From the NCBI RefSeq assembly GCF_001865575.2, contig NZ_CP017562.2, forward strand, positions 372,001 to 436,000: a stretch of 64,000 bases of DNA, read 5' to 3'. Below the pieces are notes generated by a model. The model ran no database searches. It was not told the origin of the DNA and saw only the letters and a list, made by a program, of their open reading frames with translations. This DNA comes from Paraburkholderia sprentiae WSM5005 (lineage in GTDB: Bacteria; Pseudomonadota; Gammaproteobacteria; Burkholderiales; Burkholderiaceae). Position numbers and translations under genes: made by a program. Numbering within the stretch: the first letter of the stretch is position 1; every line of letters begins with the position of its first letter. This document shows positions 26,734-36,325 of this stretch, one piece after another.

Positions 26734-28479
26734 ATGAAGTTGTTCCGCCACGTCAAAGCTTCAACCAGCGCTTCGATCAGCGGTTTCGCGCTGATCGCAC
26801 TGGTCTGCGTTTCGAGCGCTTTTCTCGAGCCGGCGCCTGCCGTCGGGAAAGCGCCCGCGAAGACGCAACCGGCCGTGCTTGCCGGTTCGGCGATCGCGGT
26901 GCCCGACTCATACAGCGCCGATGCCGCCGAGCAGATCTTCAACGAGGGCGGCAACGCGGTCGATGCGGCCACCGCGATCGCCTTCACGCTTGCGGTCACG
27001 TTCCCGGACGCGGGCAACCTCGGCGGCGGCGGGTTCATGACGCTGTATGTCGACGGCAAGCCGTATTTCCTCGACTATCGCGAGCGCGCGCCGCTCGCCG
27101 CGACGAAGAACATGTATCTCGACGACAAGGGCGAGATCATCAAGGACATGAGCCTGATCGGCTATCGCGCGGTGGCCGTGCCCGGTACCGTCGACGGCAT
27201 GTGGCAAGCGCAGCGCCGCTTCGGCAAGCTGAAGTGGCAGCAGGTGCTCGCGCCCGCCATTCACTATGCGCGCGACGGCTTCGTGGTCGCCCCGCAACTG
27301 CAGAAGCTGCGCGACGATGCAGCCAAGGACTTCGCGGGCAAGACCAATTTCGACACCTACTTCGGCAATCTGAGGCAGGGCGCCACCTTCAAACAGCCTG
27401 ACCTTGCCGCGGTATTGCAGCGCATTTCCGATCAGGGCGCGAAAGATTTCTACACGGGCAAGACCGCGGATCTGATTACCGCTTCGATGCGCGGCCACGG
27501 CCTGATGACGAAGGCCGATCTCGCGCAGTACAAGGCCGTGTGGCGCGAGCCGGTGCAGGGGAACTGGAAGGGCTATCGCGTGATCACCGCGCCGCCGCCG
27601 AGTTCGGGTGGCGTGGGGCTCGTGCAACTGCTGAAGATGAAGGCCGATCTCGCGCCCGACTTCAAGGACGTGCCGCTCAATTCCGCGCAATACGTGCATC
27701 TGATCGCGGAACTCGAAAAGCGCGTGTTCGCGGACCGCGCGCAGTATCTCGGCGACCCGGATTTCTACAAGGTGCCGGTCGCACGACTGATCGACGACCC
27801 GTACCTGGCGAAGCGCGCGGCCGAAATCAATCCGAATGTGCCGTCGGACACACAGAGCATTCAACCGGGACTCGGAACCTCGATGCCGGAGAAGGCGCAG
27901 ACCACGCATTTTTCGGTGGTCGACAAATGGGGCAACGCGGTGTCGAATACGTACACGCTGAACGGCGCGTTCGGCTCGGGCGTCGTGGTGGATGGGGCCG
28001 GCATCGCGCTGAACGACGAGATGGACGACTTCTCCGCGAAGCCGGGCGCCGCAAATATGTTCGGCGTGGTGGGCAGCGACGCGAACGCGATCGAGCCGAA
28101 GAAACGCCCATTGTCGTCGATGGCGCCCACCATTTTGACGAAAGACGGCAGGGTCGCCCTCGTGATCGGCACGCCGGGCGGGTCGCGCATCTTCACGTCG
28201 ATTTTCCAGGTGATAACCGATATCTACGACTACGACATGCCGCTGTCGGATGCGCTCGCCGCGATGCGTTTCCATCACCAGCTATTGCCGCCGAACACGA
28301 TCTATTCGGAACCGTACAAGCCGATCGAGGGCGAGCTCGCGCAGCAGCTCGAGGCGAAGGGCTACAAGCTGGAAGAACAGGATTTCACCGGCAATGTTCA
28401 GGTCATCAAGGTCGACGGGGACCAGCCGGAGGCGGCGGCCGACCCGCGTGGGCGAGGGACGACGCGGGTGGTTCGGTAG
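26734..28479 (+). CDS. ggt: Gamma-glutamyltransferase (glutathione hydrolase precursor)
   Basis: This 581-residue secreted proenzyme cleaves the gamma-glutamyl bond of glutathione and transfers the group to amino acids or water in the periplasm. After an N-terminal hydrophobic export signal (about 15-35), the large-subunit region carries YRERAP (substrate arginine). The autoprocessing point is just before T390 in QTTHFSVVD, the nucleophile of the small subunit, close to T391 in E. coli. LNGAFGSG, NDEMDDF and the PLSSMAPT segment complete the active site. AGGAGG lies before the ATG. Confidence 0.95.
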   Translation: MKLFRHVKASTSASISGFALIALVCVSSAFLEPAPAVGKAPAKTQPAVLAGSAIAVPDSYSADAAEQIFNEGGNAVDAATAIAFTLAVTFPDAGNLGGGGFMTLYVDGKPYFLDYRERAPLAATKNMYLDDKGEIIKDMSLIGYRAVAVPGTVDGMWQAQRRFGKLKWQQVLAPAIHYARDGFVVAPQLQKLRDDAAKDFAGKTNFDTYFGNLRQGATFKQPDLAAVLQRISDQGAKDFYTGKTADLITASMRGHGLMTKADLAQYKAVWREPVQGNWKGYRVITAPPPSSGGVGLVQLLKMKADLAPDFKDVPLNSAQYVHLIAELEKRVFADRAQYLGDPDFYKVPVARLIDDPYLAKRAAEINPNVPSDTQSIQPGLGTSMPEKAQTTHFSVVDKWGNAVSNTYTLNGAFGSGVVVDGAGIALNDEMDDFSAKPGAANMFGVVGSDANAIEPKKRPLSSMAPTILTKDGRVALVIGTPGGSRIFTSIFQVITDIYDYDMPLSDALAAMRFHHQLLPPNTIYSEPYKPIEGELAQQLEAKGYKLEEQDFTGNVQVIKVDGDQPEAAADPRGRGTTRVVR

Positions 28480-28528
28480 GCTTTCATGCTGGGCATCCAC
28501 GCATGGCTGCCCAACGCGAAGTCCCCGA

Positions 28529-29578
28529 TCACCCCGCCTGCTCGACCGGCGTCAGTGTCAACTCCATCCGCTGCGCGCCGCGCAACACCGACACGCTGAC
28601 CGGCTTGTCGATACGTGAAGCGTCGAGCGTGCGTTGCAGACCATCCACATCCTGCACCGGCTGCGCGTCGATCGCGACGATCGTGTCGTCGGTGCGCAAG
28701 CCGCCGAGCGCGGCCGGACTGCCTTTGACGATCTCCATCACGTGCACGCCGCTTTGCGCGCTGAGCCCGAAGTAGCGCTGCACGCGCCGCGACACCGGCG
28801 TGGTCGTGCCGGCCACGCCAATATAGGCGCGTCGCACGCGGCCGTGCGCGAAGATCTGCATGATGACCCACTTCGCGGTATCGATCGCGGTCGCGAAACA
28901 GATGGCCTGTGCGCCAGGAATGATCGCGGTATTCACGCCGATCACCTGACCCGCCGAATTAATCAGCGGTCCACCGGAATTGCCCGGATTCAGCGCCGCG
29001 TCGGTCTGGATCACGTCGTAGATCATGCGGCCGGAGTTCGAGCGCAGTGAACGGCCGAGCGCCGAAACGACGCCGGTCGTCACGGTCTGCTGCAGCCCGA
29101 GCGGATTGCCGACCGCAATGGCGATCTGCCCGACGCGCAGCTTCGACGATTCGCCGAGTTCGACGTGCGGCAGCGGCTCCGGCGAACCGATACGCAGCAC
29201 CGCGAGATCGCTGCCGGGATCGTCGCCGACCAGATCGGCGTCGAACTTCGCGCCGTCGGCCAGCGTCACCTGGATGTGCGTTGCGCCATGTACGACGTGG
29301 CTATTGGTCAGCAGGTAGCCGTCGGGCGTGAACAGGAAGCCCGAGCCGGTGCCGCCGCGCGCGCCGCGCCCATGCGCGGACGCTTCGCCGGGCAGCCGGC
29401 GTTCGACGGCAATGAACGCGACCGCCTGCTGCACGCGCTCCAGCGCGCCGATCACCGTGCGGGAATAGGCGTCGAGCAGCGCGTCGTCGTCGTGAGTCAA
29501 AAGGTCGGTGGATTGGGGCCCGGGGGCGTCGGATGCGGCGCTCGACAGGTCATCGATGAAGCGTGGGCGGCTTCCCAT
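28529..29578 (-). CDS. HtrA/DegP-like S1C serine protease with one PDZ domain
   Basis: This 349-residue trypsin-like protease has the catalytic triad H94 (TNSHVVHG), D124 (GSDLAVL) and S201 (NPGNSGGPL), followed by a single PDZ domain at about 245-345. There is no clear signal peptide: the first 45 residues are polar with no hydrophobic core. It is either cytoplasmic or exported by a non-classical route, which is unusual for the family. It is convergent with ggt. Confidence 0.9.
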   Translation of the reverse strand: MGSRPRFIDDLSSAASDAPGPQSTDLLTHDDDALLDAYSRTVIGALERVQQAVAFIAVERRLPGEASAHGRGARGGTGSGFLFTPDGYLLTNSHVVHGATHIQVTLADGAKFDADLVGDDPGSDLAVLRIGSPEPLPHVELGESSKLRVGQIAIAVGNPLGLQQTVTTGVVSALGRSLRSNSGRMIYDVIQTDAALNPGNSGGPLINSAGQVIGVNTAIIPGAQAICFATAIDTAKWVIMQIFAHGRVRRAYIGVAGTTTPVSRRVQRYFGLSAQSGVHVMEIVKGSPAALGGLRTDDTIVAIDAQPVQDVDGLQRTLDASRIDKPVSVSVLRGAQRMELTLTPVEQAG

Positions 29579-29747
29579 AACGATGCTCCGGATAGACGGG
29601 CTGCGAGATGCGGGGCGCTGCGCGGGTTTTCAAGGCTATCCGGCGGCGTCGGGGCGTGCCGGCCGCCGGCGCCAAACCGGTGGCGGCCGCGTGTGAGACA
29701 CTTTCTCACGCGAGCCGTCGCTCGCTCGCGCCACGGAGACCCTCTTC

Positions 29748-30146
29748 ATGTCCGCCTCTACACCTTCAGCGACGCAACCCCCGCAGCCGGATCCCCGCAT
29801 CGAGTCCCTCAGCGCGATCACGCTCGCGACCCGCGACATGCAGCGCGCCGTCGCGTTCTACGAAGCCCTCGGCTTCCCGCTGAAGTATGGAGGTCCACGC
29901 GAGGCCTTCACCTCGTTCGCGTTCGGTGGCTCGTATCTGAACCTCATCGCCGATGCACGCGCGCCGGTCAACTGGTGGGGACGCGTGATCATTTACGTCT
30001 CGGACGTCGATGCGATCTACGACAAGGCGCGCGCGGCGGGTCTCGCGCCGTCGTTCGCACCGTCGGATGGGCCGTGGGGCGAGCGCTATTTTCACATCAC
30101 TGATCCGGACGGCCACGAACTGAGCTTCGCACGGCCGCTGCACTAG
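29748..30146 (+). CDS. VOC/glyoxalase-family protein
   Basis: This 132-residue single VOC domain has beta-alpha-beta-beta-beta halves beginning SLSAITLATRDMQRAVAFYEALGFPLKYG and GRVIIYVSDVDAIYDKARAAG, and ends with the metal-type motif FHITDPDGHELSFARP. Members bind a divalent metal and act as isomerases, lyases or resistance proteins; the reaction here is not deducible. The N-terminal 15 residues are a Ser/Thr/Pro leader. It stands alone. Confidence 0.85.
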   Translation: MSASTPSATQPPQPDPRIESLSAITLATRDMQRAVAFYEALGFPLKYGGPREAFTSFAFGGSYLNLIADARAPVNWWGRVIIYVSDVDAIYDKARAAGLAPSFAPSDGPWGERYFHITDPDGHELSFARPLH

Positions 30147-30315
30147 CGACGGACGTCCGGATAAAACTCGCTATCATGAGTGTTGCCACGCATGCGCAGC
30201 GCCCGCCCGCACGCACGCGGTAACACGGCTGACACCTCGCGCTTTGATAATCGAACGCCACCGCGTCGCGCGAGCCGCCGCGCGCCATCCCATTCCAGTT
30301 GCGAGGAGAGCCGCA

Positions 30316-31242
30316 ATGAAAGAGCCGGACCCGAGAACCGATACCGAACTGATGGCGGAGCGGCAACGCCGTTTCGAGGAAGACCTCATCGACGCCTATG
30401 ACGAAGAGCTCGAAATGGAAGTCGATGACCGCATCATCGACGGTCCGACCGGCTTTACGCCCGAGTATCGCGACGCCCGCAAGCAATACTTCCGCGAACT
30501 GTTCCGGCTGCAGGGAGAGCTGGTCAAGCTGCAGGACTGGATCGTCGCGACCGGGCACCGGCTCGTCGTGATCTTCGAGGGGCGCGACGCGGCCGGCAAG
30601 GGCGGCGCGATCAAGCGCATCACGCAGCGCCTGAATCCGCGCGTGTGCCGCGTGGCCGCGTTGCCTGCACCGAACAATCGCGAGCGCACGCAATGGTATT
30701 TCCAGCGCTATGTATCGCATCTGCCGGCAGGCGGCGAGATGGTGCTGTTCGATCGCAGCTGGTACAACCGCGCGGGTGTCGAGCGCGTGATGAACTTCTG
30801 CACCGACGACGAGTACGAAGAGTTTTTCCGCTCGGTGCCGGAATTCGAAAAGATGCTGGCGCGCAGCGGCGTGCAAATCCTCAAGTACTGGTTTTCGATC
30901 ACCGACGAAGAGCAGGAGATCCGCTTTCAGAATCGCATTCACGATCCGCTCAAACAGTGGAAGCTGAGTCCGATGGATCTGGAAAGCCGGCGCCGTTGGG
31001 AAGCCTATACGCTGGCAAAGGAAGTGATGCTGCAGCGCTCGCATATTCCCGAGGCGCCTTGGTGGGTCGTGCAGGCCGTCGACAAGAAACGCGCGCGTCT
31101 GAACTGCATTCACCATCTGCTGAGCCAGGTGCCGTATCACGAGATCGAGCATCCGCTTGTCGAATTGCCGCCGCGTGTCTATCACGAGGACTATAGCCGC
31201 CAGCCGGTGCCTCAGGCGATGATCGTGCCCGAGGTCTATTAA
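30316..31242 (+). CDS. ppk2: Polyphosphate kinase 2 (PPK2)
   Basis: This 308-residue single-domain PPK2 transfers phosphate between polyphosphate and nucleotides, usually making GTP or ATP from the diphosphate. Walker A is GRDAAGKGG at 89-97 and the lid/Walker B region is FDRSWYNRAGVERVM at about 143-157. Conserved HDPLKQWKLSPMD follows. AGGAGA precedes the ATG. A strong terminator follows the stop. Phosphate transporter and CHAD genes lie downstream, which fits a polyphosphate role. Confidence 0.92.
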   Translation: MKEPDPRTDTELMAERQRRFEEDLIDAYDEELEMEVDDRIIDGPTGFTPEYRDARKQYFRELFRLQGELVKLQDWIVATGHRLVVIFEGRDAAGKGGAIKRITQRLNPRVCRVAALPAPNNRERTQWYFQRYVSHLPAGGEMVLFDRSWYNRAGVERVMNFCTDDEYEEFFRSVPEFEKMLARSGVQILKYWFSITDEEQEIRFQNRIHDPLKQWKLSPMDLESRRRWEAYTLAKEVMLQRSHIPEAPWWVVQAVDKKRARLNCIHHLLSQVPYHEIEHPLVELPPRVYHEDYSRQPVPQAMIVPEVY

Positions 31243-31277
31243 AGAGCGGAGCGTATCAAATAGCTGGTCAACGAATA

Positions 31278-31312
31278 AGCGCGGTACGTCGATGAACGCA
31301 CCGCGCTTTTTT
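31278..31312 (+). terminator. Intrinsic terminator after ppk2
   Basis: AGCGCGGT (31278-31285) pairs perfectly with ACCGCGCT (31300-31307), followed by six T. It lies 35 bases after the ppk2 stop and also separates it from the convergent phosphate transporter gene. Confidence 0.85.
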
Positions 31313-31340
31313 CATGCTTCGCTCCGCCAGATCGGCGAAC

Positions 31341-32924
31341 TCAGAACACCGAACGGAATACCCAGTACAGCCCGCCGGCGAGCGCGATCGAGGCGGGCAG
31401 CGTCAGCACCCATGCGAGGATCAGGCTGCGCACCGTGGCCCATTGCAGACCCGAGCCGTTGGCCGCCATCGTGCCGGCCACGCCGGAAGAAAGCACGTGG
31501 GTCGTCGACACCGGCAGACCATAGACATCGGCGGCACCGATCGTGACCATCGCGACGACTTCCGCCGCCGCGCCCTGGCCGTAGGTCAGATGCTGCTTGC
31601 CGATCTTCTCGCCTACCGTAACGACGATGCGCTTCCAGCCGACCATCGTGCCGAGACCCAGCGCGATCGCGACCGCCACCTTGACCCACGGCGGAATGAA
31701 CTTGGTCGCGTGATCGAGTTGCGTTCGGAAGTTGGCGATGACCTTCGCGTCGTCGGGCGAGAACTGCGGCTGATTGGCCTTCTGCATCAGACGGATCGCC
31801 TCGGACGCGACATACATGTTGTTGCGCACGTTATCGACGATGCCTTGCGGCACCGCGGCCATCGAGCCTGATTCGCCGACCTGGCGACCGATCTGCCCGG
31901 CCAGTTGCTGCAGCGCCGGCAGCGTAGCGGGCGTCAGCTGGCGGGTGCGCACGAATGCCTCGACGTCGGCGCGCGGATCCGCGGAGGGCGCCGCGCCCTG
32001 GGTGTAACGCGACAGCGTCGCCACGGTTTGATGCGCGACCGCGACGAAGTTCTGGGATTGCTCCGCCGTGACCGCCTTGTTCAGCGCGTAGGCAGTGGGC
32101 ACCGTACCGATCAGGATCAGCATGATCAGGCCCATGCCTTTCTGGCCGTCGTTCGAGCCATGCGCGAACGACACGCCCGTGCAAGTCAGAATCAGCAGGC
32201 AGCGAATCCAGAACGGTGGCGGCTCCGTGCCCTTCGGCTCGGCGTACAGCGCGGGCACGCGCACGAGGGCCTTCAGGATCAGCAGCAGCAAGCCCGCGAG
32301 CAGAAAGCCCACGATCGGCGAAAACAGCAGCGACTTGCCGACGCCGAGCGCCTGATTCCAGTCGACGCCGCTGGTGCCGTTCGTACCATGCATGATCTGA
32401 TTCATCAGACCGACGCCGATGATCGAGCCGATCAGCGTGTGCGAACTCGAAGACGGCAGGCCGAAAGACCACGTGCCGAGATTCCAGATGATCGCGGCGA
32501 TCAGCAGCGCGAACACCATCGCGAAGCCGGCGCTGCTGCCAACCTGCAGGATCAGCTCGACGGGCAGCAGTTGCAGCACCCCGAAGGCGACGGCCCCACT
32601 CGACGTCAGCACGCCGAGAAAATTCCACGCGCCGGACCAGACGACAGCGATATTCGGCGTCAGCGAGTGGGTATAGATAACCGTGGCCACCGCGTTGGCC
32701 GTATCGTGAAAGCCGTTGACGAACTCGAAACCGAGCGCGATCAGCAGTGCGACACCGAGCAACAGATAGGGCAGCACCGAGCTTTCACGTACCGGCTGCA
32801 GATCGTCGATCAGATGCACGCCGCAGTACACGACGCCGGCGATGAGCAGGGCGACGAAAATGAACAGGCCCGCATTACGCCCTTTGCTGGTGGTGCCTGG
32901 TTGCGGATACGAAAGTTCCGGCAT
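31341..32924 (-). CDS. Inorganic phosphate transporter, PiT family
   Basis: This 527-residue secondary transporter imports phosphate (as metal phosphate with protons). The duplicated PiT signature is visible in EFVNGFHDTANAVATVIYT near residue 65 and in the second-half equivalent TYGQGAAAEVVAMVTIGAADVYGLPVSTTHVLSSGVAG. SFAHGSNDGQKGMGLI is the central family motif. About ten to twelve hydrophobic helices flank a long soluble loop (about 290-400), larger than in E. coli PitA. No PhoU-like pit accessory gene is adjacent. Confidence 0.92.
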   Translation of the reverse strand: MPELSYPQPGTTSKGRNAGLFIFVALLIAGVVYCGVHLIDDLQPVRESSVLPYLLLGVALLIALGFEFVNGFHDTANAVATVIYTHSLTPNIAVVWSGAWNFLGVLTSSGAVAFGVLQLLPVELILQVGSSAGFAMVFALLIAAIIWNLGTWSFGLPSSSSHTLIGSIIGVGLMNQIMHGTNGTSGVDWNQALGVGKSLLFSPIVGFLLAGLLLLILKALVRVPALYAEPKGTEPPPFWIRCLLILTCTGVSFAHGSNDGQKGMGLIMLILIGTVPTAYALNKAVTAEQSQNFVAVAHQTVATLSRYTQGAAPSADPRADVEAFVRTRQLTPATLPALQQLAGQIGRQVGESGSMAAVPQGIVDNVRNNMYVASEAIRLMQKANQPQFSPDDAKVIANFRTQLDHATKFIPPWVKVAVAIALGLGTMVGWKRIVVTVGEKIGKQHLTYGQGAAAEVVAMVTIGAADVYGLPVSTTHVLSSGVAGTMAANGSGLQWATVRSLILAWVLTLPASIALAGGLYWVFRSVF

Positions 32925-33162
32925 GTCATGAGCCCCAAAAAAGTCGGTCGCAGAGTTTTCGATGCTGCTTCCGCCATGTGTCGCAATGATGACAAGCGCG
33001 TGACGGCTTTTGGGGCGCGAAAAGACAGGCGCTGTGCGGCCTATGCTGCGCCGCTCGCGTCGACAGATACGACGCGAGCGGGCGGAACCGAACAGGAAGA
33101 AGTCCGAAGCGGACCGGGCTAATGATGACTAAAACGAGGCGGCGAACGCGCGGCGGCTGCGT

Positions 33163-33756
33163 TCAGGATGCGCTGATCACTTCGCCGCTTGCGCTGCCGC
33201 CGAGGGTGCGTTTATAGGCTTGCGCGACGATCTCGGCAGGTACCCCTTGCGACGGATCGCGGCCCATCGATTCGAGCGTTTCGGCGACCCATCCCGGGCT
33301 GACCACATTGACGCGTGCCTTGCCGCGCAACTCGAGCGCGGCCGAGCGCACGAACGCTTCGACTCCCGCATTGACGATGCTGACCGCGGCGCTGCCTTCC
33401 ATCGGCTGTTGCGCGAGCACGCCGCTCGTCAGCGTGAACGAGCCGCCTTGCGACACATGGCCGGTGCCGCAGCGCACCAGATTGACCTGGCCCATCAGTT
33501 TGTTGGCAAGACTAAAGGAAAAATCTTCGTCGCGAAGCGCCGCGAGCGGCGCGAACTTCGCCGAGCCCGCCGCGCAGACGATCGCGTCGAAGCTGCCGGC
33601 TTGCGCATACATCGCTTCGATGCTGCGTTTGTCCGACAGGTCGACGTGCAGTTGCGAGCCCTTGCGGCTCGCTCCGACCACGTCATGCTCGGTGGCGAGC
33701 AGCCTCACGATGTGCGAGCCGAGCAGGCCCGTCGCACCGACCACGAGTATTCGCAT
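33163..33756 (-). CDS. Short-chain dehydrogenase/reductase
   Basis: This 197-residue Rossmann-fold protein starts MRILVVGATGLLGSHIV (NAD(P)-binding glycine motif). It has CAAGSAKFAPL, TLTSGVLAQQP and SIVNAGVEAFVRSAALEL, where the usual catalytic YxxxK tyrosine is replaced in the aligned segment. That places it with the small atypical SDRs common in Burkholderiaceae. AGGAGG lies 6 bases before this ATG; an upstream ATG at 33813 lacks one. The pseudogene at 16524 is a broken relative. Confidence 0.82.
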   Translation of the reverse strand: MRILVVGATGLLGSHIVRLLATEHDVVGASRKGSQLHVDLSDKRSIEAMYAQAGSFDAIVCAAGSAKFAPLAALRDEDFSFSLANKLMGQVNLVRCGTGHVSQGGSFTLTSGVLAQQPMEGSAAVSIVNAGVEAFVRSAALELRGKARVNVVSPGWVAETLESMGRDPSQGVPAEIVAQAYKRTLGGSASGEVISAS

Positions 33757-33981
33757 ACATCCTCCTACGGTCTGTTGTTGCGGCACGTGCCGCGCTGCCC
33801 ATTGCATCGTCAATTCGCAGCATTCACCGCATCACGCAATGCGCGGCCCCACCGGTTGAGGATAGACGTTGCGGACGCGACGCGCCAACGCGTGACCGGA
33901 AGCGGGCTGGGATGCGCGGCGAAACTCCTTGGGCATCATGTTTGCTTCGCTGGAACCAGGTCACATTTCGTGGGAACGTCG

Positions 33982-34827
33982 ATGAAGCAAGAGAGCGACA
34001 CAGTCAACCAGTCGGTAAGCGAAGCACCGGCGCAGCAGGCCTTCAGGTCGTACGCCGCGCCGCTGGTCGATCGGGCGACCGCACTCGCCAAAGGCGTGCG
34101 CGACGACGCATCCCCCGAAGCGCTGCACAAACTGCGCGTGTCGCTGCGGCGCTTGCGGTCGCTGTGGTGGGCGTTCGCGCCGTTGGTCGACAAGGGCGAA
34201 AACACCCGCCAACGCGCGGTCTACAAGTTTCTCGCCACCGCGGCGGGGAAAACGCGCGATTGGGACATCCTGATCGACTTGCTCGGACAAGACGACAGCG
34301 ACGCGCAAGCGTTGATGCCCAAGCTCGAACAGGCGCGCCGCGACACACTGGCGACCAGCCGGGCGACGTTAGTGAATGCCGACGTCAAACATCTGCTGCG
34401 CGATGCGTTGGCCACGACTTCCGCGGAACTGCACGCCGCGCACGAACCCGGTATTGCGCTGCGCAAATTTGCCGCTCAACGCATCGGGGCATCGGAGCGC
34501 TCGTTGAAAAAGCGTATCAAACGCGCAAGCCGTGCGAAACGCTCGAATTACGCGGCCTTTCACGATGTCAGAAAAGCGGGCAAGAAACTGCGCTATCTGT
34601 TCGAGTTTTTCGGGCCGGTGCTTCAAGGCGGCCATAAGCGCACGCTCAAGCGGTTGAAAAAAATTCAGAAGCGCTTCGGCATGCTCAACGATGCCGTCGC
34701 CAGCGAAGCGCTGTTGCGCGACAATGCCGCGTCGCTTGCCGACGCGGACCACATCGAGGCCGCGTTGGATTGGCTCGACAGGAAACGCAAACGCCGCTTG
34801 CGCGCGGCGTCGCAGCTACTCGGCTGA
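33982..34827 (+). CDS. CHAD-domain protein, probable polyphosphate-binding
   Basis: This 281-residue protein is one CHAD domain, an all-helical fold with conserved His/Arg/Lys lining a basic channel. Hallmarks are ALHKLRVSLRRLRSLWWAF near residue 50 and FHDVRKAGKKLRYLFEFF near residue 195, each with H-x2-R-K-x3-K/R-L-R. CHAD domains bind inorganic polyphosphate and locate to polyphosphate granules in characterised cases. The position 2.7 kb after ppk2, with a phosphate transporter in between, supports that role. Net charge is strongly basic. Confidence 0.9.
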   Translation: MKQESDTVNQSVSEAPAQQAFRSYAAPLVDRATALAKGVRDDASPEALHKLRVSLRRLRSLWWAFAPLVDKGENTRQRAVYKFLATAAGKTRDWDILIDLLGQDDSDAQALMPKLEQARRDTLATSRATLVNADVKHLLRDALATTSAELHAAHEPGIALRKFAAQRIGASERSLKKRIKRASRAKRSNYAAFHDVRKAGKKLRYLFEFFGPVLQGGHKRTLKRLKKIQKRFGMLNDAVASEALLRDNAASLADADHIEAALDWLDRKRKRRLRAASQLLG

Positions 34828-34932
34828 TCGCGCGCGTTCGATCCTCGCTAGCGTGTCGTACGGGCGCGGCGCTTTAGCGCCCATGTTCAGGTGCGCGCTT
34901 TCTCGGCTCGGATTGTCGCGACCCGGTGCGAC

Positions 34933-36042
34933 TCAGGCGCGTTCCGCGAGGCGCGGCGCGAAACCGCGCAACGTCACCGCCGCTGAGGTTTCGCCCCGCC
35001 ACGCTGGACGCGGCTGATCGGCAGACGAATTCTCCGCGTGAGCCAGCAGACCCACCGGGAAACCGCGGCGCTGCCACGCATCGAGCCCGCCGCGCAGCGC
35101 GCGAATCCGCGTGTAGCCGTTGCGCCGCATATGTTGAGAGACCTCGAGCGCCGTCGCGCTGTCCGGACAAATGCAATAGATGACCATGTCATGCGTGCGC
35201 AGCGCGCCGTCGATCTGCTCGGGCGAGTGCGGATCGAGCGCGAGCGCGTCGGGAATCTGGCGTTGCAGATCGAGCAGCGGCGCGCCGGGCCGCGCATCGA
35301 GCACTCGTGACGGCGTCATGCGGCTCGGGCGACCGGAGCGCCGCCAGCGCCACGGCGTTCGCGACGCGGCGCTCGCCGGTGACGCGTGCGTCGGCTCGGT
35401 CAGCGTCGGCGTGGCCGAGGCCGACGCGGCTCGCGCGAGCCGGCGCCGTTCGTGATATCGCATGGACAGCCGGTACAGCAGATAGACGAGCGCCACCGCA
35501 AGAAGAATGTCGGCGAGCGTGCCGCCGCGTTGCCCGACGAACGCGCGCAGCATGTGCAGCTCGCGCTCCACCGCCGCCCCGCCGAGCAGCCAGAACGCTG
35601 CCCACGCGATCACGCTCGCGAGATCCCACAGCGCGTAGATGCGGATGTCGACGGCAGTCGTGCCCATCAGCGGTGGTGTGATCAGGCCGAGCCCCGGCAC
35701 GAACTTCGAAATCGACACGAGCGGCACGCCATAACGTTCGAACAGCGAGCGCGCCGTTTCGAGCCTTGTATCGACCGCGGGCGACAGGCGGCCGAGCCAC
35801 GCGAGCAGCTTGCGGCCATACAGCCGGCCGGCCGCGAACCAGCTGCCGTCGCCGATCAATGCGCCCAGCACTGCCGCGCCGAAGATCGGCCAGAACGACA
35901 GGGTGCCCGCGGCGATCGCCGAGCCCGCGAACAGCAGCATCGGCACGGCTGGGATCGGGACGCCGAGTCGTGTCAGCAGGACGTTCACGAACACGATCGC
36001 GCTGCCCCAGGTTGAAATCGCCGACAACGGAAACTCGACCAA
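34933..36042 (-). CDS. DedA-family membrane protein fused to a rhodanese domain
   Basis: This 369-residue fusion has an N-terminal DedA/VTT domain (about 1-210) with family segments VPIPAVPMLLFAGSAIA, GDGSWFAAGRLYGRKLLAWLG and SISKFVPGLGLITPPLMG, probably a lipid scramblase-type protein. After a variable Ala/Arg linker, a rhodanese-like domain (about 265-355) carries VIYCICPDSATALEVS, with the presumed catalytic cysteine, and RALRGGLDAWQRRGFPV. The start is a TTG with AGGAG 8 bases upstream. A 68-codon in-frame extension is rejected. The rhodanese would face the cytoplasm or periplasm depending on helix number. Confidence 0.85.
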   Translation of the reverse strand: MVEFPLSAISTWGSAIVFVNVLLTRLGVPIPAVPMLLFAGSAIAAGTLSFWPIFGAAVLGALIGDGSWFAAGRLYGRKLLAWLGRLSPAVDTRLETARSLFERYGVPLVSISKFVPGLGLITPPLMGTTAVDIRIYALWDLASVIAWAAFWLLGGAAVERELHMLRAFVGQRGGTLADILLAVALVYLLYRLSMRYHERRRLARAASASATPTLTEPTHASPASAASRTPWRWRRSGRPSRMTPSRVLDARPGAPLLDLQRQIPDALALDPHSPEQIDGALRTHDMVIYCICPDSATALEVSQHMRRNGYTRIRALRGGLDAWQRRGFPVGLLAHAENSSADQPRPAWRGETSAAVTLRGFAPRLAERA

Positions 36043-36270
36043 TTGAGGCGCTCCTGTGCTGCTGTTGGGCCGGCATGTGCGCGCAAAAGGCTTGCATGGG
36101 CGTGCGCCCGCAGCGAATCGCAAAGCCTGTTCCAGCCGCACCGCGGATTTGGTGCTGTGCACTCGCCTGATCAGTAATACGCAACTAACTGCCAACCCCG
36201 CGTGCCCACGGCAACGTTGCGGGCGAGCTCGAAGGAAATTGCGCACGGGGGTGCCCGCTGGATTCGCAAG

Positions 36271-36312
36271 GGCGGGGGCAGCATCGTCAGGGAGCCATAA
36301 ACAGCCCCCGCC
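36271..36312 (-). terminator. Hairpin after folE, no T-run
   Basis: GGCGGGGGC (36271-36279) and GCCCCCGCC (36304-36312) form a perfect 9-base-pair stem with a 24-base loop, 14 bases after the folE stop. It lacks a U-tract, so it may be a weak terminator or an mRNA 3'-end stabiliser. Confidence 0.4.
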
Positions 36313-36325
36313 TATGTGCCCTGCG

